Source of the DNA: CBDCVD01 sp965224015
GTDB taxonomy: Bacteria > Pseudomonadota > Alphaproteobacteria > Rhizobiales > CBDCVD01
Length of the DNA stretch: 64,000 bases
Reading direction: 5' to 3'
NCBI GenBank assembly: GCA_965224015.1
Contig: OZ245032.1
Span: 682,001-746,000, forward strand
Shown: positions 45,328 through 53,580 of the stretch, one piece after another
Layout of the letters: the number at the start of each line of letters is the position of its first letter
How positions within the stretch are numbered: position 1 is the stretch's first letter
Notes under the pieces: model-generated
Database searches by the model: none
What the model was told of the DNA's origin: nothing
What the model saw: only the letters and a program-made list of their open reading frames with translations
Position numbers and translations under genes: made by a program

Positions 45328-46062
45328 ATGGCACAAGACGACGGATTTATTCGCGAAGTCAATGAGGAGTTGCGCCGCGAGCAACTGAAGCAACTTTGGC
45401 AGCGTTACGGCATTTATATAGTCGGCGCCTGTGTGGCGATTGTTGCCGCTGTGGCTGGCTGGCGCGCCTATGAAACCTGGGAGCAATCCCGCGCGCAAAC
45501 CGCTGGAGCGGAGTTTCAACGCATTCTGGACCTTTCGGCGCAAGGCTCACACGAAGCCGCGAGTAATGCGCTTGCCGAACTCGAGACGCAATCGCAAGGG
45601 GGATATCGCCTGCTGACACGCTTTCGCCGTGCCGCTGAGTTGGCCCGCAACGGCGATCGCGCCGCCGCAACACAGGTTTTCGACGCGCTTGCCAACGACC
45701 AAAGTTTACAACCCCACGAACGGGATTTGGCACGGATTCGCGGAGCCTATCTGCGTATCGATGCGGACGATCCACAGGCGATCATTGCCCGAGTTGAAGG
45801 GCTGACCGGTGCCGACAATGTCTGGCGCCATTCAGCGCGCGAGATTATCGGACTTGCCTATTTTCGTGCGGGAGACGATCAACAAGCCTATCAGTGGCTT
45901 CGTCAGGCGAACGATGATGCGCAGGTTCCGACGGGCATTCGATCCCGCATAAATGTTATACTGTTGATCCTGGCTTCTCGGGGCGTTCCAGGCGCGGACA
46001 GCCCGAGTGCACCGCCATCGGCCTCATCTGATTCAGCTGATCCGACCTCAACGGGCCAATAA
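45328..46062 (+). CDS. YfgM-like membrane-anchored TPR protein
   Basis: 244 residues. A short cytosolic start (DDGFIREVNEELRREQLKQL) is followed by one membrane segment (YIVGACVAIVAAVAGWRAYE, about 33-53) and a periplasmic helical domain with TPR-like pairs. The last 25 residues are Ser/Pro/Ala-rich. This is the layout of YfgM, a partner of the SecYEG/PpiD periplasmic chaperone network. It lies directly ahead of der, as in enterobacteria, where bamB stands between them; here bamB is absent. GGGA lies at ribosome-binding distance from the ATG. A specific function in this organism is inferred only from family and position. Confidence 0.8.
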   Translation: MAQDDGFIREVNEELRREQLKQLWQRYGIYIVGACVAIVAAVAGWRAYETWEQSRAQTAGAEFQRILDLSAQGSHEAASNALAELETQSQGGYRLLTRFRRAAELARNGDRAAATQVFDALANDQSLQPHERDLARIRGAYLRIDADDPQAIIARVEGLTGADNVWRHSAREIIGLAYFRAGDDQQAYQWLRQANDDAQVPTGIRSRINVILLILASRGVPGADSPSAPPSASSDSADPTSTGQ

Positions 46063-46093
46063 TTTGCATATTTCTTAACCGCTTTTACCTGTC

Positions 46094-47461
46094 ATGGACA
46101 CCCAAGCATTGCCTGTCGTGGCGATCATTGGTCGCCCCAACGTCGGCAAGTCGACACTGTTTAACCGTCTTGTGGGGCGCCGCCTGGCTCTGGTTGACGA
46201 TCGTCCCGGCGTGACCCGGGATCGCCGGATTGGGATCGCGCATTTGGGCGATCTGGATTTTCAGGTTGTTGACACCGCAGGACTGGAGCAAGCCAGGCAA
46301 TCAAGCCTTGAAGGGCGTATGGAAACACAAACCCGGCAGGCGATCGAACAGGCCGATGTTATCCTTTTTGTTGTTGATGCGCGCGGCGGCATTGTTCCGC
46401 ACGACGGACATTTTGCCGAGCATTTGCGTCGATCCGGCAAGCCTGTGGTATTGGTCGCCAACAAGGCAGAAGGGCGAATATTGCGCACGGGGTTTTATGA
46501 TTCCTATGCCTTGGGGCTTGGTGAGCCGGTTGCGTTATCGGCCGAACACGGCGAGGGGATGAACGACCTTCATGAGGCCCTGGCGCCTCTTTTGCGCAAA
46601 GTAAGTCTCAAGGCCACGGTCCCTGATCGGAACCTGGGAGATGACGCCCCCCTGTCGATTGCCATCATCGGACGCCCCAATGCGGGTAAATCCACTCTGA
46701 TCAATACGTTGATTCATGAAAACCGGTTGCTGACCGGTGAAGAAGCGGGAATCACCCGCGATTCAATCGCCATCGACTGGCAGTGGCGGGGACGACCGGT
46801 GCGCTTGCACGATACAGCCGGCATGCGCCGCAAACCCAAGGTTCGCGATAAGCTGGAGCGCTTGAGTGTTGGCGATGCGTTGCGCGCCATTCGTTTTGCG
46901 CATGTGGTGATCTTGCTCATTGATATCGAAAGCCCGTTGGACAAGCAGGATATTCAGCTTGCAGGCCTGGTGCAGCGCGAGGGCCGCGCATTGGTATTGG
47001 GACTCAATAAGTGGGACCTGGCTGACAACCGCGAGGCGTTGCGCAGGCGGTTGGCAAAGGCGGTAGCGGAGGCCTTGCCGCAACTGCGCGGGGTACCATT
47101 CGTGCCTGTTTCCGCCCTCAGGGGAACGGGGTTGGAAAAGCTCATGCAGGCCGTGTTGAGCGCTGAGCGCGCCTGGAACAAGCGCATTCCCACATCCGCC
47201 CTGAACCGCTGGCTGGAAGGGGCGCTGGCCCACCACACGCCTCCAGCTATCAAAGGGCGCCGGCTGAAGCTGCGCTACGCGACACAGATCAAAACCCGCC
47301 CACCGACGATTGTGATTTTTTGCTCACGACCGCAGGATGTTCCCGCCCACTATCAGCGCTATTTGCTGAACAATCTGCGCGAGACGTTTGACTTTTCCGG
47401 GGTTCCCATAAGGTTTGTCTTACGCGCCGGCGCTAATCCCTACGACAAGATAAAGCGCTGA
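46094..47461 (+). CDS. der: Ribosome-assembly GTPase Der (EngA)
   Basis: 455 residues with two consecutive G domains, the hallmark of Der. G1 motifs are GRPNVGKS (13-20) and GRPNAGKS (193-200). DTAG appears twice, and the guanine-specificity motifs are NKAE in domain 1 and NKWD in domain 2. A KH-like C-terminal domain follows (RRLKLRYATQIKTRPPTIVI). Der acts in 50S subunit maturation in the cytosol and is essential in most bacteria. It follows the YfgM-like gene by 31 bases, probably in one operon. No strong Shine-Dalgarno sequence is visible before the ATG. Confidence 0.97.
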   Translation: MDTQALPVVAIIGRPNVGKSTLFNRLVGRRLALVDDRPGVTRDRRIGIAHLGDLDFQVVDTAGLEQARQSSLEGRMETQTRQAIEQADVILFVVDARGGIVPHDGHFAEHLRRSGKPVVLVANKAEGRILRTGFYDSYALGLGEPVALSAEHGEGMNDLHEALAPLLRKVSLKATVPDRNLGDDAPLSIAIIGRPNAGKSTLINTLIHENRLLTGEEAGITRDSIAIDWQWRGRPVRLHDTAGMRRKPKVRDKLERLSVGDALRAIRFAHVVILLIDIESPLDKQDIQLAGLVQREGRALVLGLNKWDLADNREALRRRLAKAVAEALPQLRGVPFVPVSALRGTGLEKLMQAVLSAERAWNKRIPTSALNRWLEGALAHHTPPAIKGRRLKLRYATQIKTRPPTIVIFCSRPQDVPAHYQRYLLNNLRETFDFSGVPIRFVLRAGANPYDKIKR

Positions 47462-47465
47462 ACCC

Positions 47466-47501
47466 GACATTGTCGGCATTGCCGGCATTGCCGGCACTGC
47501 C
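47466..47501. repeat. Four tandem 9-bp units between convergent genes
   Basis: GACATTGTC, GGCATTGCC, GGCATTGCC and GGCACTGCC follow each other. Each unit is nearly self-complementary, so the array can fold into small hairpins between der and the convergent DUF502 gene. It may act in termination, but there is no T-tract to support that. Confidence 0.6.
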
Positions 47502-47515
47502 AACATAACCCTGTG

Positions 47516-48217
47516 CTATTCAAGTGCGCGCCCATCGCTAACGTCACCGTTTCGCGCTGCCGTCGCCAGACGCTCGGTTCTCTCCAGATATTCAGGGGTC
47601 ACAAGCCCCGCAGAAATCACCAATTTCGCCGCCTCTTCCACCGACATGTCCAGCAAAATCAAATCCTTGGTCGGCACAAACAGTAAAAAACCCGATGTAG
47701 GGTTAGGGGTTGTGGGCAAAAATACGCTCAGCATCTGCTCGCTATCCCCACCCAGTTTGGCCTGAACCTCACCCTTGGCGGGCACGGAGACAAACACAAT
47801 CGCCCACAGACCTTTGCGCGGATACTCGGCCAAAGCGACCTGCTGAAACGTATGGCTGCGCTCCGACAGCACGGTTTCAAAAATTTGTTTCAGGCCGCTG
47901 TAGAGATTGCGAACCAAGGGCATGCGCCCAAGCAGATACTCCCCATATCCCACAAAGGAACGCCCAACGATCGTAGCGGTAAGAAATCCCAAAACAATCA
48001 GAAAAATGATCGAAAAAAATATACCAATGCCAGGAATGGAAAACGGAACGTAGCGCTCGGGATTATAGAACTCCGGCACAAGGGGTAGGACGATGGCTCG
48101 CCCCCAATCGTCAATGAACGTGACAAACCACCACGTTAGATAAACCGTAATCGCCAACGGAGCGGCGATAACCAGGCCGGTCAGAAAATAATTTCTCAAA
48201 CGTATCCAGAGGCCCAT
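47516..48217 (-). CDS. DUF502-family membrane protein
   Basis: 233 residues from the ATG at 48217; a GTG at 48226 would add three. Two membrane segments are visible (YFLTGLVIAAPLAITVYLTW and IPGIGIFFSIIFLIVLGFLT), then a soluble domain with the family landmarks GEYLLGRMPLVRNLYSGLKQ, VSVPAKGE and FLPTTPNPTSGFLLFVP, which define DUF502. The biochemical role is unknown. It is convergent with der. The C-terminal 20 residues are hydrophilic and variable. Confidence 0.9.
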   Translation of the reverse strand: MGLWIRLRNYFLTGLVIAAPLAITVYLTWWFVTFIDDWGRAIVLPLVPEFYNPERYVPFSIPGIGIFFSIIFLIVLGFLTATIVGRSFVGYGEYLLGRMPLVRNLYSGLKQIFETVLSERSHTFQQVALAEYPRKGLWAIVFVSVPAKGEVQAKLGGDSEQMLSVFLPTTPNPTSGFLLFVPTKDLILLDMSVEEAAKLVISAGLVTPEYLERTERLATAARNGDVSDGRALE

Positions 48218-48294
48218 AAGCTGCACCGTCGATCACACAAACGATTGGCTCCCCATCCACATCAAATGGCAATCCATCCTGTTGCAGACAAGTT

Positions 48295-48333
48295 ATACCA
48301 GCGGTATGGGTTCTATTAAGACATGACACGCTC
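48295..48333. repeat. MITE terminus joined to a trace of the 103-bp element
   Basis: ATACCAGCGGTATGGG (48295-48310) is the reverse complement of the end of the 103-bp units at 1532-1737. It runs directly into TTCTATTAAGACATGACACG and CTC (MITE end, to 48333), followed by TA. The TA and last C supply the TAG stop of the alaX-type gene on the minus strand. Confidence 0.55.
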
Positions 48334-49049
48334 TAAGCCGCAAGCAGAACGTTGACGCGGCGGTTTTGCCGCCCCTTTTTTTCGATCTTGCCAAGGCCAA
48401 GCGGGCCGATTTCGCCAGTTGAGCGCACATGGGTGCCCCCACAAGGTTGCAAATCAATGTCGCCTATACGCACCAATCGCACCTGCCCGGTTCCCATTGG
48501 CGGCTTTACGGCCATGGTTTTAACCAGCCCCGGATTGGCTACCAGTTCGTCATCACTGATCCATTCGGCGCTGACGGGGTGATCATCGGCCATCAATTGG
48601 TTAAGTTGCGCCTCTAGGGCCGCCTTGTCGGAGGGCGCCTCGGGCATGTCAAAGTCGAGCCTGGCTTTCTCATGGGTGATGGCGCCGCCGGTCACCGGCA
48701 GGGGGAGCACCACCGAGAGCAAGTGCAAGGCCGTGTGCAGACGCATGCGCCTATAACGCGGCTCCCAGTCAATATGGCACGTTACCCGCGCTCCGACCTC
48801 GGGCATAACGTCTTGCGACAAGGGCACATGGATAACCTCGCTCTTATCGGCCCCGTGGACGCTTGCCCCAATGGCGATTGTCTGGCCGTCCTCCAACTCC
48901 AGATTGCCGGTATCCCCCGCCTGGCCACCGGACGTGGCATAAAACACCGTACGGTCTAAAATAATGCCGCCACGGTCATTGACTTCCATGACTTCGGCCT
49001 CGCAAGTCGTCGCATAAGCATCGTCGCGAAAAACAAAATGTGTACTCAT
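48333..49049 (-). CDS. Alanyl-tRNA editing protein AlaX-type
   Basis: 238 residues. It is a free-standing relative of the editing domain of alanyl-tRNA synthetase that deacylates Ser- or Gly-tRNA(Ala) in the cytosol. The zinc site is complete: His105 and His109 in RMRLHTALHLLS, and Cys203 and His207 in QPCGGTHV. The N-terminal YATSGGQAGDTG stretch is the beta-barrel signature of the longer AlaX group. It lies 26 bases after cysK, so the two are probably co-transcribed. The stop codon is formed at a MITE terminus. Confidence 0.9.
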   Translation of the reverse strand: MSTHFVFRDDAYATTCEAEVMEVNDRGGIILDRTVFYATSGGQAGDTGNLELEDGQTIAIGASVHGADKSEVIHVPLSQDVMPEVGARVTCHIDWEPRYRRMRLHTALHLLSVVLPLPVTGGAITHEKARLDFDMPEAPSDKAALEAQLNQLMADDHPVSAEWISDDELVANPGLVKTMAVKPPMGTGQVRLVRIGDIDLQPCGGTHVRSTGEIGPLGLGKIEKKGRQNRRVNVLLAA

Positions 49050-49075
49050 GGTATGCTCCCTTCCTGCTTGCGACC

Positions 49076-50125
49076 TTAATCTGCAACATCTTCCATAACG
49101 GACTGAATATCAATTTGGCTTTCCCGCTCAAGCCACGCGGGCACCGGCAAGTCCTTGCCGCGTAGGAACGCCGGATTAAAGAGCTTGCTCTGATACCGGT
49201 TGCCGTAGTCACACAGGACCGTGACGATGGTTTTTCCAGGCCCCATGGCCTGCGCCATACGCACCGCACCGGCGATGTTAATGCCCGATGATGAACCCAA
49301 AACCAGCCCCTCCTCCTCGGCAAGGTCAAAGACATAGGAAAGCGCCTCCTTATCCTCAATACGATAAGGATAGTCCACTGTCAGGCCTTCCAGATTGGCC
49401 GTGATGCGCCCCTGTCCGATACCCTCCGTGATGGACGTCCCCGAGGCTTTCAACTCCCCGTTTTTGTAGTATTCGTAAAGCGCAGCTCCCCCGGGATCGG
49501 CAAGGCCGATCTGAATGTCAGGCTTTTTCTCGCGCAACGCCGCGGTCACACCAGCAAGTGTCCCACCGGAGCCCACCGCACAGATAAACCCGTCCACGCG
49601 CCCCCGAGTCTCAGCCCAGATTTCCGGCCCCGTCCCCTCAATATGTGCCTGGCGATTGGCCACATTGTCAAACTGATTGGCCCAGATCGCCCCATAAGGT
49701 GCGCTTTTGTCTAAAGATGCCGCAAGACGCGCTGATACTTTTACAAAATTATTGGGGTTTGCGTAGGGAACCGCAGGCACCTCTATCAGTTCAGCGCCGC
49801 TTAAGCGAATGGCATCTTTCTTTTCCTCGGTTTGTGTCTCAGGGATAACAATCACGCTCTTAAACCCCAGGGCATTGCCTACAAGCGCAAGGCCTATTCC
49901 CGTATTCCCGGCAGTTCCCTCAACGATTGTGCCGCCAGGCTTGAGGGTGCCCCGGGCCATGGCGTCACGAATAATGTAAAGCGCCGCACGGTCCTTGACC
50001 GATTGTCCCGGGTTGAGAAACTCCGCCTTGCCGAGAATATCGCAGCCGGTCTCTTGTGAGACCCGGTTCAGACGTATGAGAGGCGTATTGCCGATCGCTT
50101 GCGTGATATCCGTGAAAACCGTCAT
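49076..50125 (-). CDS. cysK: Cysteine synthase A
   Basis: 349 residues, PLP-dependent O-acetylserine sulfhydrylase making cysteine from O-acetylserine and sulfide. The PLP lysine is Lys44 in NPGQSVKDRAA. The substrate loop EGTAGNTGIGLALV and the phosphate-binding GSGGTLAGV are present, as is GSSSGINIAGA near the C-terminus. The fold is standard, with a C-terminal extension of about 20-30 residues compared with Escherichia CysK. It is the first gene of a likely operon with the alaX-type gene. No riboswitch is visible upstream. Confidence 0.93.
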   Translation of the reverse strand: MTVFTDITQAIGNTPLIRLNRVSQETGCDILGKAEFLNPGQSVKDRAALYIIRDAMARGTLKPGGTIVEGTAGNTGIGLALVGNALGFKSVIVIPETQTEEKKDAIRLSGAELIEVPAVPYANPNNFVKVSARLAASLDKSAPYGAIWANQFDNVANRQAHIEGTGPEIWAETRGRVDGFICAVGSGGTLAGVTAALREKKPDIQIGLADPGGAALYEYYKNGELKASGTSITEGIGQGRITANLEGLTVDYPYRIEDKEALSYVFDLAEEEGLVLGSSSGINIAGAVRMAQAMGPGKTIVTVLCDYGNRYQSKLFNPAFLRGKDLPVPAWLERESQIDIQSVMEDVAD

Positions 50126-50418
50126 GATTACACCCTGTCAGGTATGCCATCGTAAACGCGCAGTGTAGCGCTACGGCGCGCAAGTGCAAGGGCAAGGGCA
50201 AGGGCAATGAAGAGCAACGGCATACACTATCTCTGATTTTGCGTTCCCCCGCCTCGCCCTTGATTTGCCGTCACATTGTTTATAAAACCCGTCACCTTTT
50301 CACCATAACAAATATGCTCATTCAGCGTCACGGATTCTGAGCATTTCCGGCAGGAGATTGCGTGATGATTATGTTCCTGGAGCGCCTATCCTGCATTTTC
50401 ACTTTATCCACAACCTTA
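50126..50418. other. Intergenic stretch, no gene seen
   Basis: The stretch runs from the cysK start to the composite repeat. It contains a short CAAGGG tandem (three units at 50187-50204) and nothing else recognisable. Confidence 0.45.
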
Positions 50419-50552
50419 GATCAGCATACGTTTAGGTGTACCCATTTTGCTATGGGGACAACTAAACGTATGCTGATCGCCCTGGAATCTATAGCAAAAT
50501 GCGAGAAAAATACAGAGTGCCCATGTATCCCATTAACCGCATTTTGCTATAG
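50419..50552. repeat. Composite palindromic repeat: 17-bp-arm hairpin plus 64-bp palindrome
   Basis: Part 1: GATCAGCATACGTTTAG (50419-50435) and its exact reverse complement CTAAACGTATGCTGATC (50462-50478). Part 2, after GCCCTGGAAT: CTATAGCAAAATGCG (50489-50503) and its exact reverse complement CGCATTTTGCTATAG (50538-50552), 64 bp in all. Part 2 is the best-preserved copy of the dispersed palindrome. Its right end lies inside a CTATAG that overlaps an IS630-type transposase fragment. Confidence 0.85.
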
Positions 50553-50717
50553 GCCCAATCGGCCCGATACATCCTTGTTCGAAAGGCCCTCAGCGCAGAG
50601 CAAAACAATATGACAACGATCCGATAACGAACGGGCCACCTTGTACCAACGAACCTGACTTTCCAGACAAGTTCGCTCGGCAGCGCGCAAATCAACCGCA
50701 GCAGCAACACGAGCCAT
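50547..50717 (-). pseudogene. IS630-family transposase, N-terminal fragment
   Basis: From the ATG at 50717 the frame reads MARVAAAVDLRAAERTCLES, then RSLSDRCHIVLLCAEGLSNK and DVSGRLGL before a TAG. The stretch IVLLCAEGLSNKDVSGRLG is the first helix-turn-helix of IS630-type transposases (family pattern RARIVLAAAEGLSNxEIARRLG). The stop is formed where the 64-bp palindrome joins (CTATAG). Only 56 codons remain and the catalytic domain is missing. IS630-type enzymes insert at TA, which suits the MITE family here, but there is no proof that this relic mobilised it. Confidence 0.7.
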
Positions 50718-50775
50718 AAAACCCCCAAATCAATAATAATAATAATATGGTGATATCAATTACAGTTCCAGATGA

Positions 50776-51639
50776 CTAACACGGGCCTTCGCCAAAACCT
50801 TTAACAACGGCATCAATCGCCATAAGGCGAGCAAGCAGAGCCTCCATACCTTTAAGAGGCACCATGTTCGGACCATCGGACGGTGCGTTATCAGGGTCGC
50901 CGTGGGTTTCGATGAAAAGCCCGGCGACACCCACAGCAACCGCAGCACGCGCCAGAGGCGGTACAAAGCGCCGATCACCCCCTGATGCAGATCCCTGGCC
51001 GCCAGGTTGCTGCACGGAGTGGGTTGCGTCGAATACGATCGGACAGCCGGTCTGGGTCGCCATTGTCGGTATAGCACGAAAGTCATTCACCAGGGTGTTA
51101 TAGCCAAACGAGGCGCCGCGCTCAGTCACGAGCACGTTGGGGTTACCCGAGCCGGTTATTTTACCGACCACGTGGGGCATGTCCCAGGGGGCTAGAAACT
51201 GCCCCTTTTTGACGTTGATCACCCGCCCGGTTTTTGCGGCCGCGACCAGCAGATCCGTCTGCCGACATAAAAATGCCGGGATTTGCAGAACGTCCACCAC
51301 CTCGGCAACCAGGGCACAGTGCGCAGGCTCGTGCACGTCGGTGAGAACCGGCAATCCCAACGTCTCCCGAATATCGGCAAAAACCGGCAGGGCGTCCTTC
51401 AGGCCGCGCCCCCGCGCGCCCCCTAACGCAGTCCGGTTGGCCTTGTCATAGGAGGTCTTAAATACCAATCCGATCCCAAGGCGAGAGGTTATCTCCTTGA
51501 GCGCGGTGGCCATCTCCAGCGCGTGATCACGGCTTTCCATCTGGCAGGGTCCGGCGATCAAGGCGAATGCGCGGGTGTTGGAAAACTGCACATTCCCTTT
51601 GCCGATTGTCACGATGCAAGAGGCGGCTACCACAGTCAT
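50776..51639 (-). CDS. kdsA: 3-deoxy-D-manno-octulosonate 8-phosphate synthase
   Basis: 287 residues. It condenses phosphoenolpyruvate with arabinose 5-phosphate to Kdo-8-phosphate for the lipopolysaccharide inner core, in the cytosol. Signature stretches are ALIAGPCQMESRDHA, VFKTSYDKANRTA, LPVLTDVHEP, VNVKKGQFLAPWDM-type residues (INVKKGQFLAPWDM), TERGASFGYNTLV and IETHGDPDNAPSDGPN. The ATG at 51639 overlaps the purK stop (ATGA). GGAGG stands only two bases before it, so a GTG at 51633 is a real alternative. It is the third gene of a purE-purK-kdsA unit. Confidence 0.95.
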   Translation of the reverse strand: MTVVAASCIVTIGKGNVQFSNTRAFALIAGPCQMESRDHALEMATALKEITSRLGIGLVFKTSYDKANRTALGGARGRGLKDALPVFADIRETLGLPVLTDVHEPAHCALVAEVVDVLQIPAFLCRQTDLLVAAAKTGRVINVKKGQFLAPWDMPHVVGKITGSGNPNVLVTERGASFGYNTLVNDFRAIPTMATQTGCPIVFDATHSVQQPGGQGSASGGDRRFVPPLARAAVAVGVAGLFIETHGDPDNAPSDGPNMVPLKGMEALLARLMAIDAVVKGFGEGPC

Positions 51640-52748
51640 TCCTCCGATCTGGGCGACAGAATTGTTCCGTGCCCCATTTTGCGCCCCTGGCGAATATCCT
51701 TCTTGGCATAATCATACCATGAGGCGCCCAGGGACAGAAAGTCCTCGCGTTTGCCCACGATGTCGTCGCCAAGGAGATTTTCCATACGCGCATCGCTATG
51801 GCGCGCCGTATCCCCAAGAGCCAGGCCGGTGATGGCGCGAATATGATTGTCGAATTGCGAAACCGCGCAGGCCTCCAGTGTCCAATGGCCGGAATTGTGA
51901 ACCCGAGGCGCGATCTCGTTGACAACAAAGCCCTGGCTATGGGGCTCATCGCTTCGCGTGATAAACATTTCCACCGCCAGAACGCCGACATAATCAAGAG
52001 CATCGGCAATGCGCTTGCCGGCATTATGAATGGCCCGGCGCAAGGGGGGGACAACCGGCGCGGGCACGCTGGAGGTATGCAGGATATGGTTTTTGTGCAC
52101 ATTGTGGACGATGTCATAACCCCTGTAGGTGCCATCAATCGCTCGCACACCAATGATTGAGACCTCGCAGACAAAATCGACGACCGCCTCCAGGACAGCC
52201 GGTCGGTTGTCGAGCTGTTCATACGCCCCGTCGAGGGTTCCCGCGTCGCTGCGATCAAGGCGCCATTGGGCCTTGCCGTCATATCCGTCGCGCCGGGTTT
52301 TGAGGATTGCCGGCACCCCAAGGGCTTCAATCGCTGCCTGCAGAGCGGCCCTGTCATCGACCCGCGCGTAGGGCGCCAGCGGGCATCCCAGACGGCTCAA
52401 GGCCTGTTTTTCCTTCCAGCGGTCCTGACTTGTCGCCAAGGCTGTACGGCCCGGGCGAACGGGACAGAACGCGGCGATAATGTCGAGAGCCCCGGTGGGG
52501 ACGTTTTCGAATTCGTAGGTGACAACATCGGCCCGTTTGGCAAAAGCCGTCAAAGCGTCGTGGTCATCATAGGCAGCGCAAGTGCCCCCTGACGACACCG
52601 AAAACGCCGGCTCATCAGCACCAGGCGCATAAATATGCGTGCCAAATCCAAGGTTAGCCGCCGAGATCGCCAACAGACGGGCAAGCTGCCCACCACCGAG
52701 AATGCCAATGACCGCTCCGCGCGGCAGGGGAAGGTTTTCAGACTTCAT
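51636..52748 (-). CDS. purK: N5-carboxyaminoimidazole ribonucleotide synthase
   Basis: 370 residues from the ATG at 52748 (MKSENLPLPRGAVIGILGGG); an open frame continues upstream but within purE. It is an ATP-grasp enzyme that carboxylates AIR using ATP and bicarbonate. Landmarks are GILGGGQLARLLA (N-terminal nucleotide fold), ILKTRRDGYDGKAQW (ATP-grasp loop), EVSIIGVRAIDG and NEIAPRVHNSGHWTLEAC. Its start overlaps the end of purE by 11 bases, so the two are translationally coupled and form the PurK/PurE pair of bacterial purine synthesis. Confidence 0.95.
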   Translation of the reverse strand: MKSENLPLPRGAVIGILGGGQLARLLAISAANLGFGTHIYAPGADEPAFSVSSGGTCAAYDDHDALTAFAKRADVVTYEFENVPTGALDIIAAFCPVRPGRTALATSQDRWKEKQALSRLGCPLAPYARVDDRAALQAAIEALGVPAILKTRRDGYDGKAQWRLDRSDAGTLDGAYEQLDNRPAVLEAVVDFVCEVSIIGVRAIDGTYRGYDIVHNVHKNHILHTSSVPAPVVPPLRRAIHNAGKRIADALDYVGVLAVEMFITRSDEPHSQGFVVNEIAPRVHNSGHWTLEACAVSQFDNHIRAITGLALGDTARHSDARMENLLGDDIVGKREDFLSLGASWYDYAKKDIRQGRKMGHGTILSPRSEE

Positions 52749-53235
52749 CGTCAGGATGCTCAGCAACAGCACTGGTCTGGGTGGCCCGCCATTCTTCCAG
52801 GCGGCTACGTATGGTCTCGTCCGATAAAGCCAGAACCGCAGCGGCCAAAAGCGCAGCGTTGATCGCCCCCGCCTTGCCAATCGCCAGCGTGCCGACAGGA
52901 ATGCCGGCAGGCATCTGCACTATTGACAATAGGCTATCCTGACCCGAAAGGGCGCGTGAACGAATGGGAACTCCGAAAACCGGCAACGGGGTGATCGCGG
53001 CCAGCATACCGGGCAAATGTGCTGCTCCTCCCGCACCGGCGATGAGAACCTGATAGCCTTTTGCCTGGGCGGTTTGCGCAAAGTCATAGAGCCGCCGGGG
53101 CGTGCGGTGGGCTGACACGATGCGCGCGCACGAGCCGATACCAAGGGCTGTCAGTGTCTCGCACGCATGGCGCATGGTCGACCAATCGGACTGGGAACCC
53201 ATAAGAATGGCGACCGGTTGCGTGAATTTACTCAT
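52738..53235 (-). CDS. purE: N5-carboxyaminoimidazole ribonucleotide mutase
   Basis: 165 residues from the ATG at 53235 (MSKFTQPVAILMGSQSDW); an upstream extension of the frame is unlikely. It converts N5-CAIR from PurK to CAIR. The class I PurE motifs are complete: GSQSDWSTM, VSAHRTPRRLYDFA (active-site His) and AGAGGAAHLPGM. It is the first gene of the purE-purK-kdsA unit, with tRNA-Arg about 90 bases upstream on the same strand. Confidence 0.96.
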   Translation of the reverse strand: MSKFTQPVAILMGSQSDWSTMRHACETLTALGIGSCARIVSAHRTPRRLYDFAQTAQAKGYQVLIAGAGGAAHLPGMLAAITPLPVFGVPIRSRALSGQDSLLSIVQMPAGIPVGTLAIGKAGAINAALLAAAVLALSDETIRSRLEEWRATQTSAVAEHPDDEV

Positions 53236-53327
53236 AGGACTGCTGATTTCATGGGGTCTCGGCGTTGTTGATCCGTCACTTTGTTTGTCAAGTCCGCTTG
53301 CGCGGGCCTGCACATGCCTTGCAAGAC

Positions 53328-53404
53328 TGGCGACCCCGGCACGACTCGAACGTGCGACCTACAGATTAGGAATCTGCCGCTCTATCCAACTGAGCTACGG
53401 GGCC
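53328..53404 (-). tRNA. tRNA-Arg(CCT)
   Basis: Cloverleaf on the minus strand: acceptor GGCCCCG with CGGGGTC, D-arm GCTCAGTTGGATAGAGC, anticodon arm GCAGA-TTCCTAA-TCTGT with anticodon CCT, T-arm GCACG-TTCGAGT-CGTGC, discriminator G, and an encoded CCA (53328-53330). It reads AGG codons. Confidence 0.96.
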
Positions 53405-53462
53405 GGTTCGGTGGTAACAAGAAGCCCCCACCCTACCACGCCGTTCGTCAATACGCCAAGGC

Positions 53463-53526
53463 CTATAGCAAAATGCGTTTAGTTGGAATCATGAGCATTC
53501 AGCATTGTTTTTGCATTTTTCTATAG
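53463..53526. repeat. 64-bp palindromic dispersed repeat, copy C
   Basis: CTATAGCAAAATGCG at 53463-53477 and the degraded counterpart TGCATTTTTCTATAG ending at 53526. The inner part (TTTAGTTGGAATCATGAGCA) aligns with the copy at 1017-1080 in the same orientation. It is placed between the tRNA and the small membrane-protein gene. Confidence 0.75.
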
Positions 53527-53580
53527 ACAAGACAGGGCATCTCTTGTCCATAACCCAGACCGACCATTACGTAAACGGGT

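Noticed and set aside
51527..52357. 276-codon minus-strand open frame overlapping purK and kdsA
   Set aside because: Same strand but another frame than purK/kdsA, both of which have complete family motifs. Arg/Ser/Pro-rich composition typical of a shadow.
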